Source of the DNA: Mycobacterium gallinarum
Lineage (GTDB): Bacteria > Actinomycetota > Actinomycetes > Mycobacteriales > Mycobacteriaceae
NCBI RefSeq assembly: GCF_010726765.1
Contig: NZ_AP022601.1
Location: 3,410,001 to 3,474,000 of the forward strand
Direction: 5' to 3'
Length of the DNA: 64,000 bases
Of this stretch, positions 37,840 through 45,759 are shown piece by piece. Under the pieces are notes generated by a model, which did no database searches, was not told the origin of the DNA, and saw only the letters and a program-made list of their open reading frames with translations. The number at the start of each line of letters is the position of its first letter. Positions within the stretch are counted from its first letter, which is position 1. A program made the position numbers and the translations under genes.

Positions 37840-37866
37840 CTAGCACTTGAGCCGGTAGAGTGCTAA
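37840..37866 (+). promoter_or_regulatory. CIRCE element (HrcA operator) upstream of ruc
   Basis: CTAGCACTT (37840-37848), exactly 9 nt, then GAGTGCTAA (37858-37866). The consensus is TTAGCACTC-N9-GAGTGCTAA, so the right arm is perfect and the left has two end mismatches. It lies 26 bp before the ruc GTG. HrcA control of the orthologous M. tuberculosis locus Rv0991c-Rv0990c has been reported. Confidence 0.8.
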
Positions 37867-37892
37867 GAAGTTTGACTACCTCGGAGGTTTTC

Positions 37893-38234
37893 GTGCCCAC
37901 GTATTCCTATGCGTGCACCGAATGCGACCATCGCTTCGATGAGGTGCAGGCCTTCAGCGACGATGCCCTGACCACCTGCCCCCAGTGCAGCGGTCGCCTG
38001 CGCAAGCTGTTCGGCAATGTGGGAGTGGTGTTCAAGGGCAGCGGCTTCTACCGCAACGACAGCCGCGAGGCGTCCAAGAGCTCCTCGTCGGCATCCTCGT
38101 CGTCATCGGCGTCCTCGAACGGTTCGTCCGGCGACTCTGAGTCCACGTCAGCGGACAAGTCCACCTCGAAGTCGTCCAGCGACTCGAGCTCCAGCTCGTC
38201 GAGTTCGGCGCCCGCCGCGGCGGCATCGAGCTAG
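37893..38234 (+). CDS. ruc: Ruc-like zinc-ribbon (FmdB-family) redox-regulated chaperone
   Basis: A 113-residue protein. The N-terminal FmdB zinc ribbon has C-x2-C (YACTECDHRF) and C-x2-C (TTCPQCSGRLRKLF), and GVVFKGSGFYRND follows. The C-terminal 55 residues are almost only Ser, with Asp/Lys/Ala, and are intrinsically disordered. M. tuberculosis Ruc (Rv0991c) is a holdase activated by oxidation and zinc loss. GTG 37893 has TCGGAGG 6 nt upstream. The CIRCE element implies heat-shock control. The SAF-domain gene follows after 61 bp. Confidence 0.88.
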   Translation: MPTYSYACTECDHRFDEVQAFSDDALTTCPQCSGRLRKLFGNVGVVFKGSGFYRNDSREASKSSSSASSSSSASSNGSSGDSESTSADKSTSKSSSDSSSSSSSSAPAAAASS

Positions 38235-38295
38235 TTATCCACAGGCGCGACGTCAGACCGCGCCATCACCCTCCTCGGCTGCCTAGTTTGGCGGT

Positions 38296-38955
38296 ATGGG
38301 GGAATCGCTCAATCCGACGGCGCTGAGCCGACTCGTCGATCGTCTGCGCCCCGATTGGTCACGCACCGCGGCGGCCCGGCGCGTCGCCGCCGGCGCTCTC
38401 GTGATCCTGGCTGCCGTCGCGGCACTTCGGCCCGACCCGGCGCACGAGCGCACCGACATCGTCGTTGCCGCCCGGGACCTGGCGCCGGGCATCGAACTCA
38501 CGGCGGACGATGTCCGGCTCGAAACCCGTTTGGCAACAACGGTTCCCGATGGATCGCAGGCAGATCCCACGGTCGTCGTCGGCGCGACGTTGGCTGGCCC
38601 GGCGCGCCGCGGCGAGGCGCTGACCGATGTGCGGTTGCTGGGACCGCGGCTGGCTGAATCGGCGGCAGGTCCCAATGCGCGCATCGTTCCACTCCACCTT
38701 GACGACACCGCCCTGCTCGACCTGATCCGGCCCGGCGACATCGTTGATGTACTCGGCGCCGGAGCCGATGCGGGCGTTGGCGGCGACGCCGAGCCTGCGG
38801 TCGTGGCGACCGACGCGGTGGTCGTCCTGGTATCCCCGAAATCGACCGGGGCGGGCGGCGGTGATCGTGTGGTGCTTGTCGCCCTACCGGCTCACGACGC
38901 GAACAAGGCGGCGGGTGCGGCGCTGGTGCAGACCGTCACGCTCACCTTCCACTGA
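38296..38955 (+). CDS. SAF-domain (CpaB/RcpC-like) membrane-anchored protein
   Basis: A 219-residue protein with one N-terminal helix (about 28-45, RVAAGALVILAAVAAL). A SAF domain (about 55-115; VVAARDLAPGIELTADDVRLET) and an RcpC/CpaB-like extracytoplasmic domain (IVPLHLDDTALLDLIRPGDIVDVLG in two blocks) follow. CpaB proteins normally act in Flp/Tad pilus assembly; no other tad genes are present here. Synteny with Rv0990c and its place behind ruc suggest HrcA co-regulation. Confidence 0.82.
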   Translation: MGESLNPTALSRLVDRLRPDWSRTAAARRVAAGALVILAAVAALRPDPAHERTDIVVAARDLAPGIELTADDVRLETRLATTVPDGSQADPTVVVGATLAGPARRGEALTDVRLLGPRLAESAAGPNARIVPLHLDDTALLDLIRPGDIVDVLGAGADAGVGGDAEPAVVATDAVVVLVSPKSTGAGGGDRVVLVALPAHDANKAAGAALVQTVTLTFH

Positions 38956-38960
38956 CCGCG

Positions 38961-39170
38961 TCAGGGTTGCGGGACCGGCGTGGTGGTCGGGGCCGCGACG
39001 GAATCGTGCTCGATCGCATCCAGGACCATGTCGGCCAACTCATCGGTGCTCGACGAGCCGGGTTGGGTGGGCGGCGGCGGGGGCGGAACCGGTTGCGCGT
39101 TGGCGGGACTCGGTGCGATCGCCGAGATCACGATCAGCATTCCTGCAACCACCGCGAACAGCCACCGCAT
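38961..39170 (-). CDS. Small secreted proline-rich protein, 69 residues
   Basis: ATG 39170 begins a signal peptide MRWLFAVVAGMLIVISAIAP with cleavage near ANA-QP. The mature peptide has PVPPPPPPTQPG and a short acidic helix ELADMVLDAIEHD. It is convergent with the SAF gene (5 bp gap) and divergent from mscL. No family recognised. Confidence 0.65.
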   Translation of the reverse strand: MRWLFAVVAGMLIVISAIAPSPANAQPVPPPPPPTQPGSSSTDELADMVLDAIEHDSVAAPTTTPVPQP

Positions 39171-39312
39171 GGCACGCCTTTCCAAATTTGTCTGGTAAAC
39201 AGCCGAACTGGCATCACCACGCAAGTTAGCATCGGACCCCGCGTGCCGCAGGACCATCGGGACTAACGTCGATGTCTGTCAGACAGCCGGCTCATAGAAA
39301 GGAAGCGCGCGC

Positions 39313-39735
39313 ATGTTCAAGGGCTTCAAGGAGTTTCTCGCGCGAGGCAACATCGTCGACCTATCGGTCGCAGTGGTCATCGGCACCGCGTTCACGGCGC
39401 TGGTCACCAAGTTCACCGACAGCATCATCCAGCCGCTCATCAACCGGATCGGCGCGGGCGGAGACTCCGACTACGGCATCCTGCAAATCGGCATCGGCGG
39501 CGGCCAGACGATCGACCTGAACGTTCTGTTGTCGGCTGCCATCAACTTCATCCTCGTCGCAGCCGTCGTCTACTTCTTGGTCGTCTTGCCCTACAACAGG
39601 TTGCGAAAGAAGGGCGAGGTCGAGCAGGCTCAGGACACCGAGCTGTCGCTGCTCACCGAGATCCGCAACCTCTTGGCCGACACCCCCGGGCGCGGCACCG
39701 ACACCGCGGAGACCACGAGCAACGACAAGACTTGA
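39313..39735 (+). CDS. mscL: Large-conductance mechanosensitive channel MscL
   Basis: A 140-residue MscL with the typical N-terminus [22 protein letters not shown]1 is [22 protein letters not shown]2 is [20 protein letters not shown], and a cytoplasmic helix with [10 protein letters not shown] ends the protein. It releases solutes on hypo-osmotic shock as a homopentamer. GAAAGGAAG lies upstream of ATG 39313, and a perfect short palindrome TGTCTG-T-CAGACA (39273-39285) precedes it. Confidence 0.96.
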   Translation: MFKGFKEFLARGNIVDLSVAVVIGTAFTALVTKFTDSIIQPLINRIGAGGDSDYGILQIGIGGGQTIDLNVLLSAAINFILVAAVVYFLVVLPYNRLRKKGEVEQAQDTELSLLTEIRNLLADTPGRGTDTAETTSNDKT

Positions 39736-39740
39736 GCGAC

Positions 39741-39785
39741 ATACGGAAACAGCCCCCCGGATGATCCGGGAGGCTGTTGCCGTAT
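39741..39785. terminator. Bidirectional terminator hairpin between mscL and mspA
   Basis: A 45-nt inverted repeat: ATACGG-AAACAGCC-CCCCGGAT pairs with GATCCGGG-AGGCTGTT-GCCGTAT, with a short loop. It sits 5 bp after the mscL stop and 15 bp after the mspA stop on the other strand. Confidence 0.85.
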
Positions 39786-39800
39786 TGCCTGGGAGAGGTG

Positions 39801-40448
39801 TTAGTTCATGTTCCAGGGCTCGCCGTAGGTGGTGACGCTGTCACCAGCCGACGAGATGAGCCGAGCGAACGGACGCAGCAGCACACCACCGGCAGCACCG
39901 GTCACCGTGCCGTGAGCGTTGGACACCGCCACACCGCCGGACGCACCGGCGACATCCACCGAGAAGGTGGCGACTTCCTGAATACCGGGGCCGTTACCGA
40001 GGTCGGCGCTGATCGACACACCGGGGAACAGGTTCGGCGTGGTGACGAAGCCACTGCTGGCTCCCAAGGTGTAAGGGTCGAACTGGTCGAACAGGATGTT
40101 GGGGGTGGTGTAGCTGAAGTTGATGCCCACACCCAGCGACCAAGGGAAGCCGATCTGGTAGCCCAGCTCCAAGGTGCCCTCGAACTCCTCGGCGCCCGCG
40201 CCGGCCACGATGTACTTGGCGCGACCGCTGTGGAACCACTCGCGGGTCAGCCGGTTGCGGTCCAACGGAAACACACCATTGAGGAACGTGTCCCACTGCT
40301 GGATCGTCAATGTCCGGTCTTGGCCGTCAACAAGGCTCAGCTCGTTGTCCAGCCCGGCGTGAGAGGTGCCAGTGCTCACAAACAGCGACGCGATGGCTCC
40401 GGCTATTGCCAAAACCAGCGCCATCAGCACCCGACTGAATACCTTCAT
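39801..40448 (-). CDS. MspA-family outer-membrane porin
   Basis: A 215-residue porin precursor. The signal MKVFSRVLMALVLAIAGAIA leads to the STGTSHA cleavage region, then mature GLDNELSLVDGQDRT as in MspA. The conserved strands include GVFPLDRNRLTREWFHSG, GYQIGFPWSLGVGINFSY and VSNAHGTVTGAAGG, and the C-terminus is YGEPWNMN. Relative to MspA the constriction-side loop ILFDQFDPYTLGASSGF differs and carries fewer acidic residues, which may change pore selectivity. The octameric porin passes small hydrophilic solutes through the mycomembrane. ATG 40448 has AGGGAGA upstream. It is absent from the M. tuberculosis locus. Confidence 0.95.
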   Translation of the reverse strand: MKVFSRVLMALVLAIAGAIASLFVSTGTSHAGLDNELSLVDGQDRTLTIQQWDTFLNGVFPLDRNRLTREWFHSGRAKYIVAGAGAEEFEGTLELGYQIGFPWSLGVGINFSYTTPNILFDQFDPYTLGASSGFVTTPNLFPGVSISADLGNGPGIQEVATFSVDVAGASGGVAVSNAHGTVTGAAGGVLLRPFARLISSAGDSVTTYGEPWNMN

Positions 40449-40830
40449 GTTCTCCCTAGCTATGTCGACAGTGAGCCGAGGGGACTCACTCTGTTTCTGT
40501 TGTTCGTGCCTGGCACTGCTGCGTACACCACACACAACGCAGGAGTCTCATGTGACGCAAATGAGAAACGCCACATACTGCTCTTACGTCCTACTCATCG
40601 TTGACACGAGGAACATAACGGTCGGGCACCAGCCCGGCAACGTGAGATCGCAAATACCCGAGACAGCGTTACCAGGCCTGCCACTTTGCTCACTTCAGTA
40701 ACGCTGAAAGCTAAGCCCCGGCGACCGCGGCGCGGATCGTCGAGGTCAGCAATTCGCCCCTGGTGCCAAGCGCGGAGGTCAAGATCAAGGCAGCGTTCGC
40801 GGCATCCCTATGCGTACGAATATCCGCAGG
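40449..40830 (-). promoter_or_regulatory. Long 5' region of the porin gene, no coding frame supported
   Basis: 382 bp of relatively AT-rich sequence between the 51-residue small gene and the porin ATG. It holds a hairpin in the proximal leader (GTGAG-CCGAGGGGA-CTCAC, 40471-40489). A second inverted repeat, AGCGTTAC/GTAACGCT (40665-40672 and 40698-40705), could terminate the upstream small gene. Long, regulated leaders are known for mspA in M. smegmatis. No riboswitch class was recognised. Confidence 0.5.
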
Positions 40831-40986
40831 TCACTGATGGTGCGGAGGCGTGTTCTCCCGCAACCATTTATCATGATCGGTTTCGTCGGCAAATGAATTT
40901 TCGCGATCGTCAATAAACTTCGGACGCAGTGCTTCGCCGAAAATCTCGTCGACCGCGTCGCGCGGGCGCTCCGGCCGGTCAGCCAT
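40831..40986 (-). CDS. Small acidic protein, 51 residues (moaB2 downstream)
   Basis: Reading the reverse strand from ATG 40986 gives MADRPERPRDAVDEIFGEAL followed by RPKFIDDRENSF and ADETDHDKWLRENTPPHHQ, then TGA. A strong GGAGGAGGG lies directly upstream. The protein is highly charged, soluble and has no cysteine. The conserved-looking WLRENTPPHH ending resembles small actinobacterial proteins of unknown function (from memory, not searched). It starts 57 bp after the moaB2 stop on the same strand, so it may be the last gene of the mprA-mprB-pepD-moaB2 run or have its own promoter. Confidence 0.7.
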   Translation of the reverse strand: MADRPERPRDAVDEIFGEALRPKFIDDRENSFADETDHDKWLRENTPPHHQ

Positions 40987-41043
40987 GACCCTCCTCCGCT
41001 GTGACAAAGATCACACTTTTGCGCGACCGCTCACAGATCTCTC

Positions 41044-41541
41044 TTAAATTTCGAGGCTCGACAGCTGTCCAATGATCTGCACGGCCAGCGGAGTAAGGGT
41101 CGCCATACCATCGCGCACCGCGGCACGAGATCCGGCCAGATTCACGACCAGCGTGCTCCCGGAGATTCCTGCCAGGCCGCGCGACAGTCCGGCATCGGCG
41201 ACACCGGCAGACAACCCGGACGCCCGCAGTGCCTCCGCGATACCCAGCAGCTCACGGTCGAGCAGATCGACCGTCGCCTCGGGCGTGACGTCACGCGGCG
41301 TGACACCGGTCCCGCCGACCGACACCACCAGGTCCACTCCTCCGATGACCGCGGTGTTCAGCGCGTTACGGATCTCGACCTCATCGGCGGCCACCACGAC
41401 CACGCCGTCCACCACGAAGCCCGCCTCACCCAACAATTCAGTGACCAGCGGACCGCTGTGGTCCTCCTCGTCACCGTGCGCGGTGCGGTCGTCCACCACG
41501 ACGACCAATGCTCGGCCCACCAATTCCCCTGGCTGTTCCAT
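41044..41541 (-). CDS. moaB2: MoaB/Mog-family molybdopterin-binding protein MoaB2
   Basis: A 165-residue MoCF-domain protein that in other bacteria adenylylates molybdopterin. The motif VSVGGTGVTPRDVTPEA is the MPT-binding GGTG loop, and SGSTLVVNLAGS is conserved. ATG 41541 (MEQPGELVGRALVVVV) matches Rv0984; the in-frame extension to 41622 would reach into pepD. In M. tuberculosis MoaB2 has also been reported to interact with SigH. Last canonical member of the mprAB-pepD cluster. Confidence 0.92.
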   Translation of the reverse strand: MEQPGELVGRALVVVVDDRTAHGDEEDHSGPLVTELLGEAGFVVDGVVVVAADEVEIRNALNTAVIGGVDLVVSVGGTGVTPRDVTPEATVDLLDRELLGIAEALRASGLSAGVADAGLSRGLAGISGSTLVVNLAGSRAAVRDGMATLTPLAVQIIGQLSSLEI

Positions 41542-41618
41542 GACGCCAACCGTATATCCGGGCAGCGACAGCGGCGCAGCCACTCTCAGGGTCGTCGGTC
41601 CGGAGATCACAGTGGGCC

Positions 41619-42989
41619 TCACTGCTGGGCCTTGCCGAGTGTGACTTCCACGGTCTGCGGCTTGCCGGCGGTATCGAGGTACGTGAGCGTCAGCTTGTCG
41701 CCGGGCGCCCTGGATCGCACCGCCGCGACCAGCGCATCGGCGCTGTTGATCACCCGATCGTCGACCTTGGTCACCACGACGCCACTGGGTAGGCCCGCGG
41801 CCGCGGCGGCACCGCCGCCGGTCACCTCGACGATGCGGGCACCGTCGACCGTCGCGTCGTTGCCGACCTGGACACCCAGTGAGGCGTGCGAGGCGGTGCC
41901 GTTCTCGATCAGCTCGTCGGCGATGCGCTTGGCCTGGTCGACCGGGATGGCGAAGCCGAGCCCGATGGATCCGCCCTGCGCCGCACCATCGGCGTCGCCG
42001 CCCAATGTGGCGATGGCCGAGTTGACGCCGACCAACTCGCCGTTCATGTTGACCAGCGCACCCCCGGAGTTACCGGGGTTGATAGCGGCGTCGGTCTGCA
42101 CCGCATCCAGCACCGTGTTCTGGTTGCGGATGTCACCGCCGGCGGCGACCGGTCGGTTCAGCGCGCTGATGATGCCGGTGGTGACCGTGCCCTCGAGCCC
42201 GAGCGGCGAACCGATCGCCACGACGTCCTGGCCAACGCGCAGGTTGGCGGACGAGCCGACGGTGATCGGCGTCAGACCCGTCACTCCCTGGGCGCGCACC
42301 ACGGCGATGTCGCTGCTGGGGTCGGTGCCGACCACCGTGAACGGCGCGCTGCGGCCGTCGGCGAACGTCACCTTGGTCTGCGCGGCGCCGTCGCCAGTGG
42401 GTGCGGCCGGACGGCCCGGGCCGCCGGGCCCGCCTGGGGCCGCCGCGGTGACGACGTGGTTGTTGGTCAAGATGAGGCCGTCCTGCGACAGGATGATTCC
42501 GGAGCCCTCCTCGGATTGCCTGCCGAGGTCCACCTCGAGCTTCACCACGCTGGGCACCACCTTGGCCGCGACCTGTTCGACCGAGCCGGCGGGCAGGCTG
42601 GCGACGGGCTGGCCGGGAGCGGCGCCGTTGATGGTCGACGTCGCCGCGGGCCGCTCGGGCTGCACCAGCAGCGCCACTCCCCCGCCCACACCGGCGGACA
42701 CGACCGCGACTGCGATGGCGCCGGCGATCAAAGAGCCTGCGCGAGAACGCTTCTGGACCTGCTGCACCGGAAGGGGCGCTTGGGGAAATCGCGCCGTCGC
42801 CGGCTGCGGCGCACCACTATACGGATCGTAGGGGGCGCGAAAAGCCTGCTGTTGCTGTTGCGTCTGGTAACGCCAGTCATACGGCTGTCGCTGATATGGA
42901 TCGGGCCGCTGCGCAGCGGGGTATCCGGCGGCCGCGGGCTCGGGGCGACCCGGTGGCGGTGGCGGCGAATACCTCGGATGGTTGGTCAT
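41619..42989 (-). CDS. pepD: HtrA-like serine protease PepD
   Basis: A 456-residue envelope protease/chaperone. The N-terminal cytoplasmic tail is Pro/Gln/Tyr rich, one TM helix lies at about 85-107, the trypsin-like domain follows with triad His in LTNNHVV, Asp in SSDIAVV and Ser in NPGNSGGAL, and a C-terminal PDZ domain (about 365-455) contains LPSGVVVTKVDDRVI. It degrades or refolds misfolded exported proteins. In M. tuberculosis its transcription depends on MprAB and SigE. mprB lies 144 bp upstream. Confidence 0.94.
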   Translation of the reverse strand: MTNHPRYSPPPPPGRPEPAAAGYPAAQRPDPYQRQPYDWRYQTQQQQQAFRAPYDPYSGAPQPATARFPQAPLPVQQVQKRSRAGSLIAGAIAVAVVSAGVGGGVALLVQPERPAATSTINGAAPGQPVASLPAGSVEQVAAKVVPSVVKLEVDLGRQSEEGSGIILSQDGLILTNNHVVTAAAPGGPGGPGRPAAPTGDGAAQTKVTFADGRSAPFTVVGTDPSSDIAVVRAQGVTGLTPITVGSSANLRVGQDVVAIGSPLGLEGTVTTGIISALNRPVAAGGDIRNQNTVLDAVQTDAAINPGNSGGALVNMNGELVGVNSAIATLGGDADGAAQGGSIGLGFAIPVDQAKRIADELIENGTASHASLGVQVGNDATVDGARIVEVTGGGAAAAAGLPSGVVVTKVDDRVINSADALVAAVRSRAPGDKLTLTYLDTAGKPQTVEVTLGKAQQ

Positions 42990-43069
42990 GTCGCTGCGGT
43001 GCTCTTTTCCTGTTGTGGGTCAGACATCCAGAACAACGGCGTTCGCACTCTCAAAGTTGCCTAAGCGGG

Positions 43070-43089
43070 CTGAGAATCCACTTAGAGAA
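43070..43089 (-). promoter_or_regulatory. Candidate MprA-type site upstream of pepD (weak)
   Basis: On the minus strand TTCTCTAAG-TGGA-TTCTCAG carries two imperfect TTCTC-AG repeats. The spacing differs from the cleaner site before mprA, so this is a weak candidate. It lies about 80 bp before the pepD start. Confidence 0.3.
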
Positions 43090-43133
43090 CGTTCGGGACA
43101 TGCACAGAGTTGCTTCCCCAGAGCGCGCCTAGG

Positions 43134-44621
43134 CTAATCATTGTCGACGCTGACCACGGGCAAGTCCACGTCTGTGACCGCGTGTCGCGCGGATTCACCG
43201 GGTATCGGTCTGCCCGGCAGAACGATGTGTATCGCGGTGCCCGGCGGCTGCCCGCCCGGCACGGCGTACTCTACGCGCAGCGCGCCGCCGTGTTTGAGCA
43301 CAACCTGTTTCACGATCGCCAGCCCAAGGCCCGATCCCGGCATCGCACGTGCGGAGGCAGAGCGGAAGAAGCGCTCGAACACGAACCGCCGTTCCTGAGG
43401 CGGGATACCGGGGCCGTGATCGGTGATCACCAACTCGGCATGCATCGAGTCGACCTGTGACAACCTCACACCGACCCGTCCGCCGGGTGGGCTCCATTTG
43501 GCGGCGTTGTCGAGCACATTGAGTACCGCGCGGCCCAGGCCGACGCCATCACCGTAGACCTGCCATGGCACCAGGTTCACATCGAACTCAATGTCGTTGC
43601 GGCGACGGCGAACTCGCTCCAATGAGCGGTCCACGACCTCGGTCATGTCGACGGGCTCGTGAATGACGACGCCGGCTTCGTCGCGAGTCAGGTCGACTAG
43701 ATCCCCGACGAGGGTGGACAGCTCTTCGATCTGAGCGATGACGTCTTCGCGCAGGCCCGCCATCTCCTCCTCAGGCAGCCGCGGTGCACCCGGGGCCATC
43801 GATGCCATCAGCAGTTCGACGTTGGTGCGCAACGACGTCAGCGGCGTGCGCAGTTCGTGGCCGGCGTCGGTGACCAGCCGTGCTTGCCGCTCGCGCGATT
43901 CGGCCAAGGCACGCAGCATCATGTTGAAAGCCTCGGTGAGACGGGCGAGTTCGTCGCTGCCGTATACCGGAATCGGCCTCAGATCGTCGGTGCGCGCAAC
44001 GCGCTCCGCCGCCGATGTGAGCCGCGCCACCGGCCGCAGGCCCGCGCGGGCGACGGCACCACCTGCCATCGCGGCCACCACCACGCCGACCCCACCGACG
44101 ATGAGCAGCACGGTGCCCAACCGCTTGAGCAGCTTGTCGGTCGGCACCAGGCTCTTGGAGATCAGCAGCGAACTGCCGTTGGACAGATGCAGGGCCAGCA
44201 CCCGCTGTTGGTCGACCGATCGCTTCGACATCCACAGGTCGCCACGGATGACGGCTTTCTCGGGATCACCCAGTGGCAGCGTCTGCCCCTGCTGGTTCGC
44301 GGTGAAGATCGAGCGCCCGGGATTGACCAGCATCGCGTTCACGTCGGAGTACGCGGTGCCCTCGATCGCCTTACCGGGATCGGTGGTCAGCGAGCCGCTT
44401 TCGATCAGCAGGCTGGCACGGCTGTGCAGCTGGTTGTCCATATCGTCGTAGAGCGCGCGCGAGACGACGGCGTACACGGCGACGGCCATCAAGACCACCA
44501 CCATCGCCACCATCGACATCGCGAGCAGCATCACCCGCCAGCGCAGCGACAACGAACTGGCCGTCGACTGCACCGTCTGTGGATATGGCCCGGGCCGAGG
44601 CGAGGATTTCCGACCAGACAT
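43134..44621 (-). CDS. mprB: Sensor histidine kinase MprB
   Basis: A 495-residue membrane kinase. TM1 (about 27-50, MLLAMSMVAMVVVLMAVAVY), a periplasmic sensor loop (to about 160), TM2 (VLLIVGGVGVVVAAMAGGAV), HAMP, the phosphorylatable His in DAGHELRTPLTS and the HATPase blocks NAAKWSPPGG, DHGPGIP and GSGLGLAIVKQV are present. It senses envelope stress (detergent, misfolded protein) and phosphorylates MprA. Its ATG overlaps the mprA TGA by one base (TGATG). Confidence 0.95.
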   Translation of the reverse strand: MSGRKSSPRPGPYPQTVQSTASSLSLRWRVMLLAMSMVAMVVVLMAVAVYAVVSRALYDDMDNQLHSRASLLIESGSLTTDPGKAIEGTAYSDVNAMLVNPGRSIFTANQQGQTLPLGDPEKAVIRGDLWMSKRSVDQQRVLALHLSNGSSLLISKSLVPTDKLLKRLGTVLLIVGGVGVVVAAMAGGAVARAGLRPVARLTSAAERVARTDDLRPIPVYGSDELARLTEAFNMMLRALAESRERQARLVTDAGHELRTPLTSLRTNVELLMASMAPGAPRLPEEEMAGLREDVIAQIEELSTLVGDLVDLTRDEAGVVIHEPVDMTEVVDRSLERVRRRRNDIEFDVNLVPWQVYGDGVGLGRAVLNVLDNAAKWSPPGGRVGVRLSQVDSMHAELVITDHGPGIPPQERRFVFERFFRSASARAMPGSGLGLAIVKQVVLKHGGALRVEYAVPGGQPPGTAIHIVLPGRPIPGESARHAVTDVDLPVVSVDND

Positions 44622-45313
44622 CAGGGAGGTGTCTCGCGCAGCACATAACCCACCCCGCGCACGGTGTGGATCAGTCGCGGCTCTCCTTCGGCCTCGGTCT
44701 TACGGCGGAGGTAGCCGACGTACACCTCGAGGGCGTTGCCCGAGGTCGGGAAGTCGAAACCCCACACCTCTTCGAGGATGCGGCTGCGGGTGAGCACCCG
44801 CCGCGGGTTCGCGATGAGCATCTCGAGCAGCGCGAACTCGGTGCGCGTCAGGCTGATCGAACGTTGACCACGGGTGACCTCGCGAGTGACCGGATCCAGC
44901 GACAGGTCGGAGAACGTCATCGCCGGTGTATCCGTGCCCTCATCAGGCGAGGTGCGCCTCAGCAAGGCGCGCATGCGGGCGAGCAGTTCCTCGAGCGCGA
45001 ACGGCTTCGGGAGATAGTCGTCGGCACCTGCGTCCAGGCCGGCGACCCGCTCGGAGACCGAGTCTCGCGCGGTCAGCACAAGTATCGGCAGGTCGTCGCC
45101 GGTGCTGCGGAGCTGACGGCACACCTCGAGGCCGTCGAGCCGCGGCATCATCACGTCCAGCACGACGGCATCCGGCCGATCGCTGGCGATCAGCTCGAGA
45201 GCTTCGAGTCCGTCCTGCGCCAGGTCGACGGAGTAACCATTGAAGGAGAGCGATCGACGCAGCGATTCGCGCACAGCGCGGTCATCGTCGACGACAAGTA
45301 TTCGCACAGCCAC
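44621..45313 (-). CDS. mprA: Two-component response regulator MprA
   Basis: An OmpR/PhoB-type regulator of 230 residues. The receiver domain (1-120) has Asp in [13 protein letters not shown] and Lys in YLPKPF. The winged-helix domain (about 135-228) ends [10 protein letters not shown]. In M. tuberculosis it activates sigE, sigB, pepD and itself during persistence and envelope stress. A direct-repeat MprA box lies 16-34 bp upstream of the start, supporting autoregulation. Confidence 0.96.
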   Translation of the reverse strand: MAVRILVVDDDRAVRESLRRSLSFNGYSVDLAQDGLEALELIASDRPDAVVLDVMMPRLDGLEVCRQLRSTGDDLPILVLTARDSVSERVAGLDAGADDYLPKPFALEELLARMRALLRRTSPDEGTDTPAMTFSDLSLDPVTREVTRGQRSISLTRTEFALLEMLIANPRRVLTRSRILEEVWGFDFPTSGNALEVYVGYLRRKTEAEGEPRLIHTVRGVGYVLRETPP

Positions 45314-45328
45314 AGTGTCAACCCGCTA

Positions 45329-45347
45329 TCTGAGAGCGGCCTGAGAG
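45329..45347 (-). promoter_or_regulatory. MprA box upstream of mprA
   Basis: On the minus strand, CTCTCAGG-CCG-CTCTCAGA is two 8-bp direct repeats with 3-bp spacing, one helical turn apart (11-bp period). This is the layout described for MprA-binding sites. It is centred about 25 bp before the mprA start codon. Confidence 0.65.
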
Positions 45348-45399
45348 GCGCGCCGATCTTGTCCGAAGAGAACACCCCACCCAACGAGCGGGGACGAAA

Positions 45400-45573
45400 T
45401 CAGCGGCGGTCGAGATCGATCAGGCCGAGGCGCGCAGCCTTGAGCAGACGGCGCGGCACCTTGTGCTGCTGACCGGCCACCGTCACGCCGACGAGCTCGG
45501 TGCGCTTGGCCTTCCACTGCGAACGCCGGCTACGGGTATTCGCGCGCGACATCCTCCGCTTGGGAACAGCCAT
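45400..45573 (-). CDS. rpmF: 50S ribosomal protein L32
   Basis: A 57-residue L32 translated from ATG 45573: [19 protein letters not shown], then [20 protein letters not shown] and [18 protein letters not shown]. It lacks the zinc-ribbon cysteines, the usual state for this actinobacterial copy. GGAGATTTTC precedes the start. It sits just upstream of mprA on the same strand, as in M. tuberculosis. Confidence 0.95.
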   Translation of the reverse strand: MAVPKRRMSRANTRSRRSQWKAKRTELVGVTVAGQQHKVPRRLLKAARLGLIDLDRR

Positions 45574-45723
45574 GATCGAAAATCTCCTGTCGAGGGTCTA
45601 TCTCTGATGAAGTATGTGCCGCGCAACGACTCAGGCATCGGCAATTGCTCTTCAGGATAGCCGGTGACCTGCGTAGCCTCCAAAACAGCGGAGTGGCTTG
45701 GCGCGATACCACCGGTACCCGCT

Positions 45724-45739
45724 AACCTACCGGTTGGTT
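45724..45739. promoter_or_regulatory. Palindromic operator upstream of the atuA-fadE-acc operon
   Basis: AACCTACCGGTTGGTT is a 16-bp near-perfect palindrome (AACCnACCGGTnGGTT), centred on ACCGGT. It lies 20 bp before the GTG of the first catabolic gene, a position suited to a TetR- or FadR-type repressor. No regulator gene is adjacent. Confidence 0.55.
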
Positions 45740-45759
45740 GATACGTCGCAAGGAGGCGC

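Noticed and set aside
31178..39274. A shared 13-mer ACTAACGTCGATG at about 31179 and 39262
   Set aside because: Matches of this length are expected by chance in 64 kb of skewed composition, and the surroundings are unrelated.
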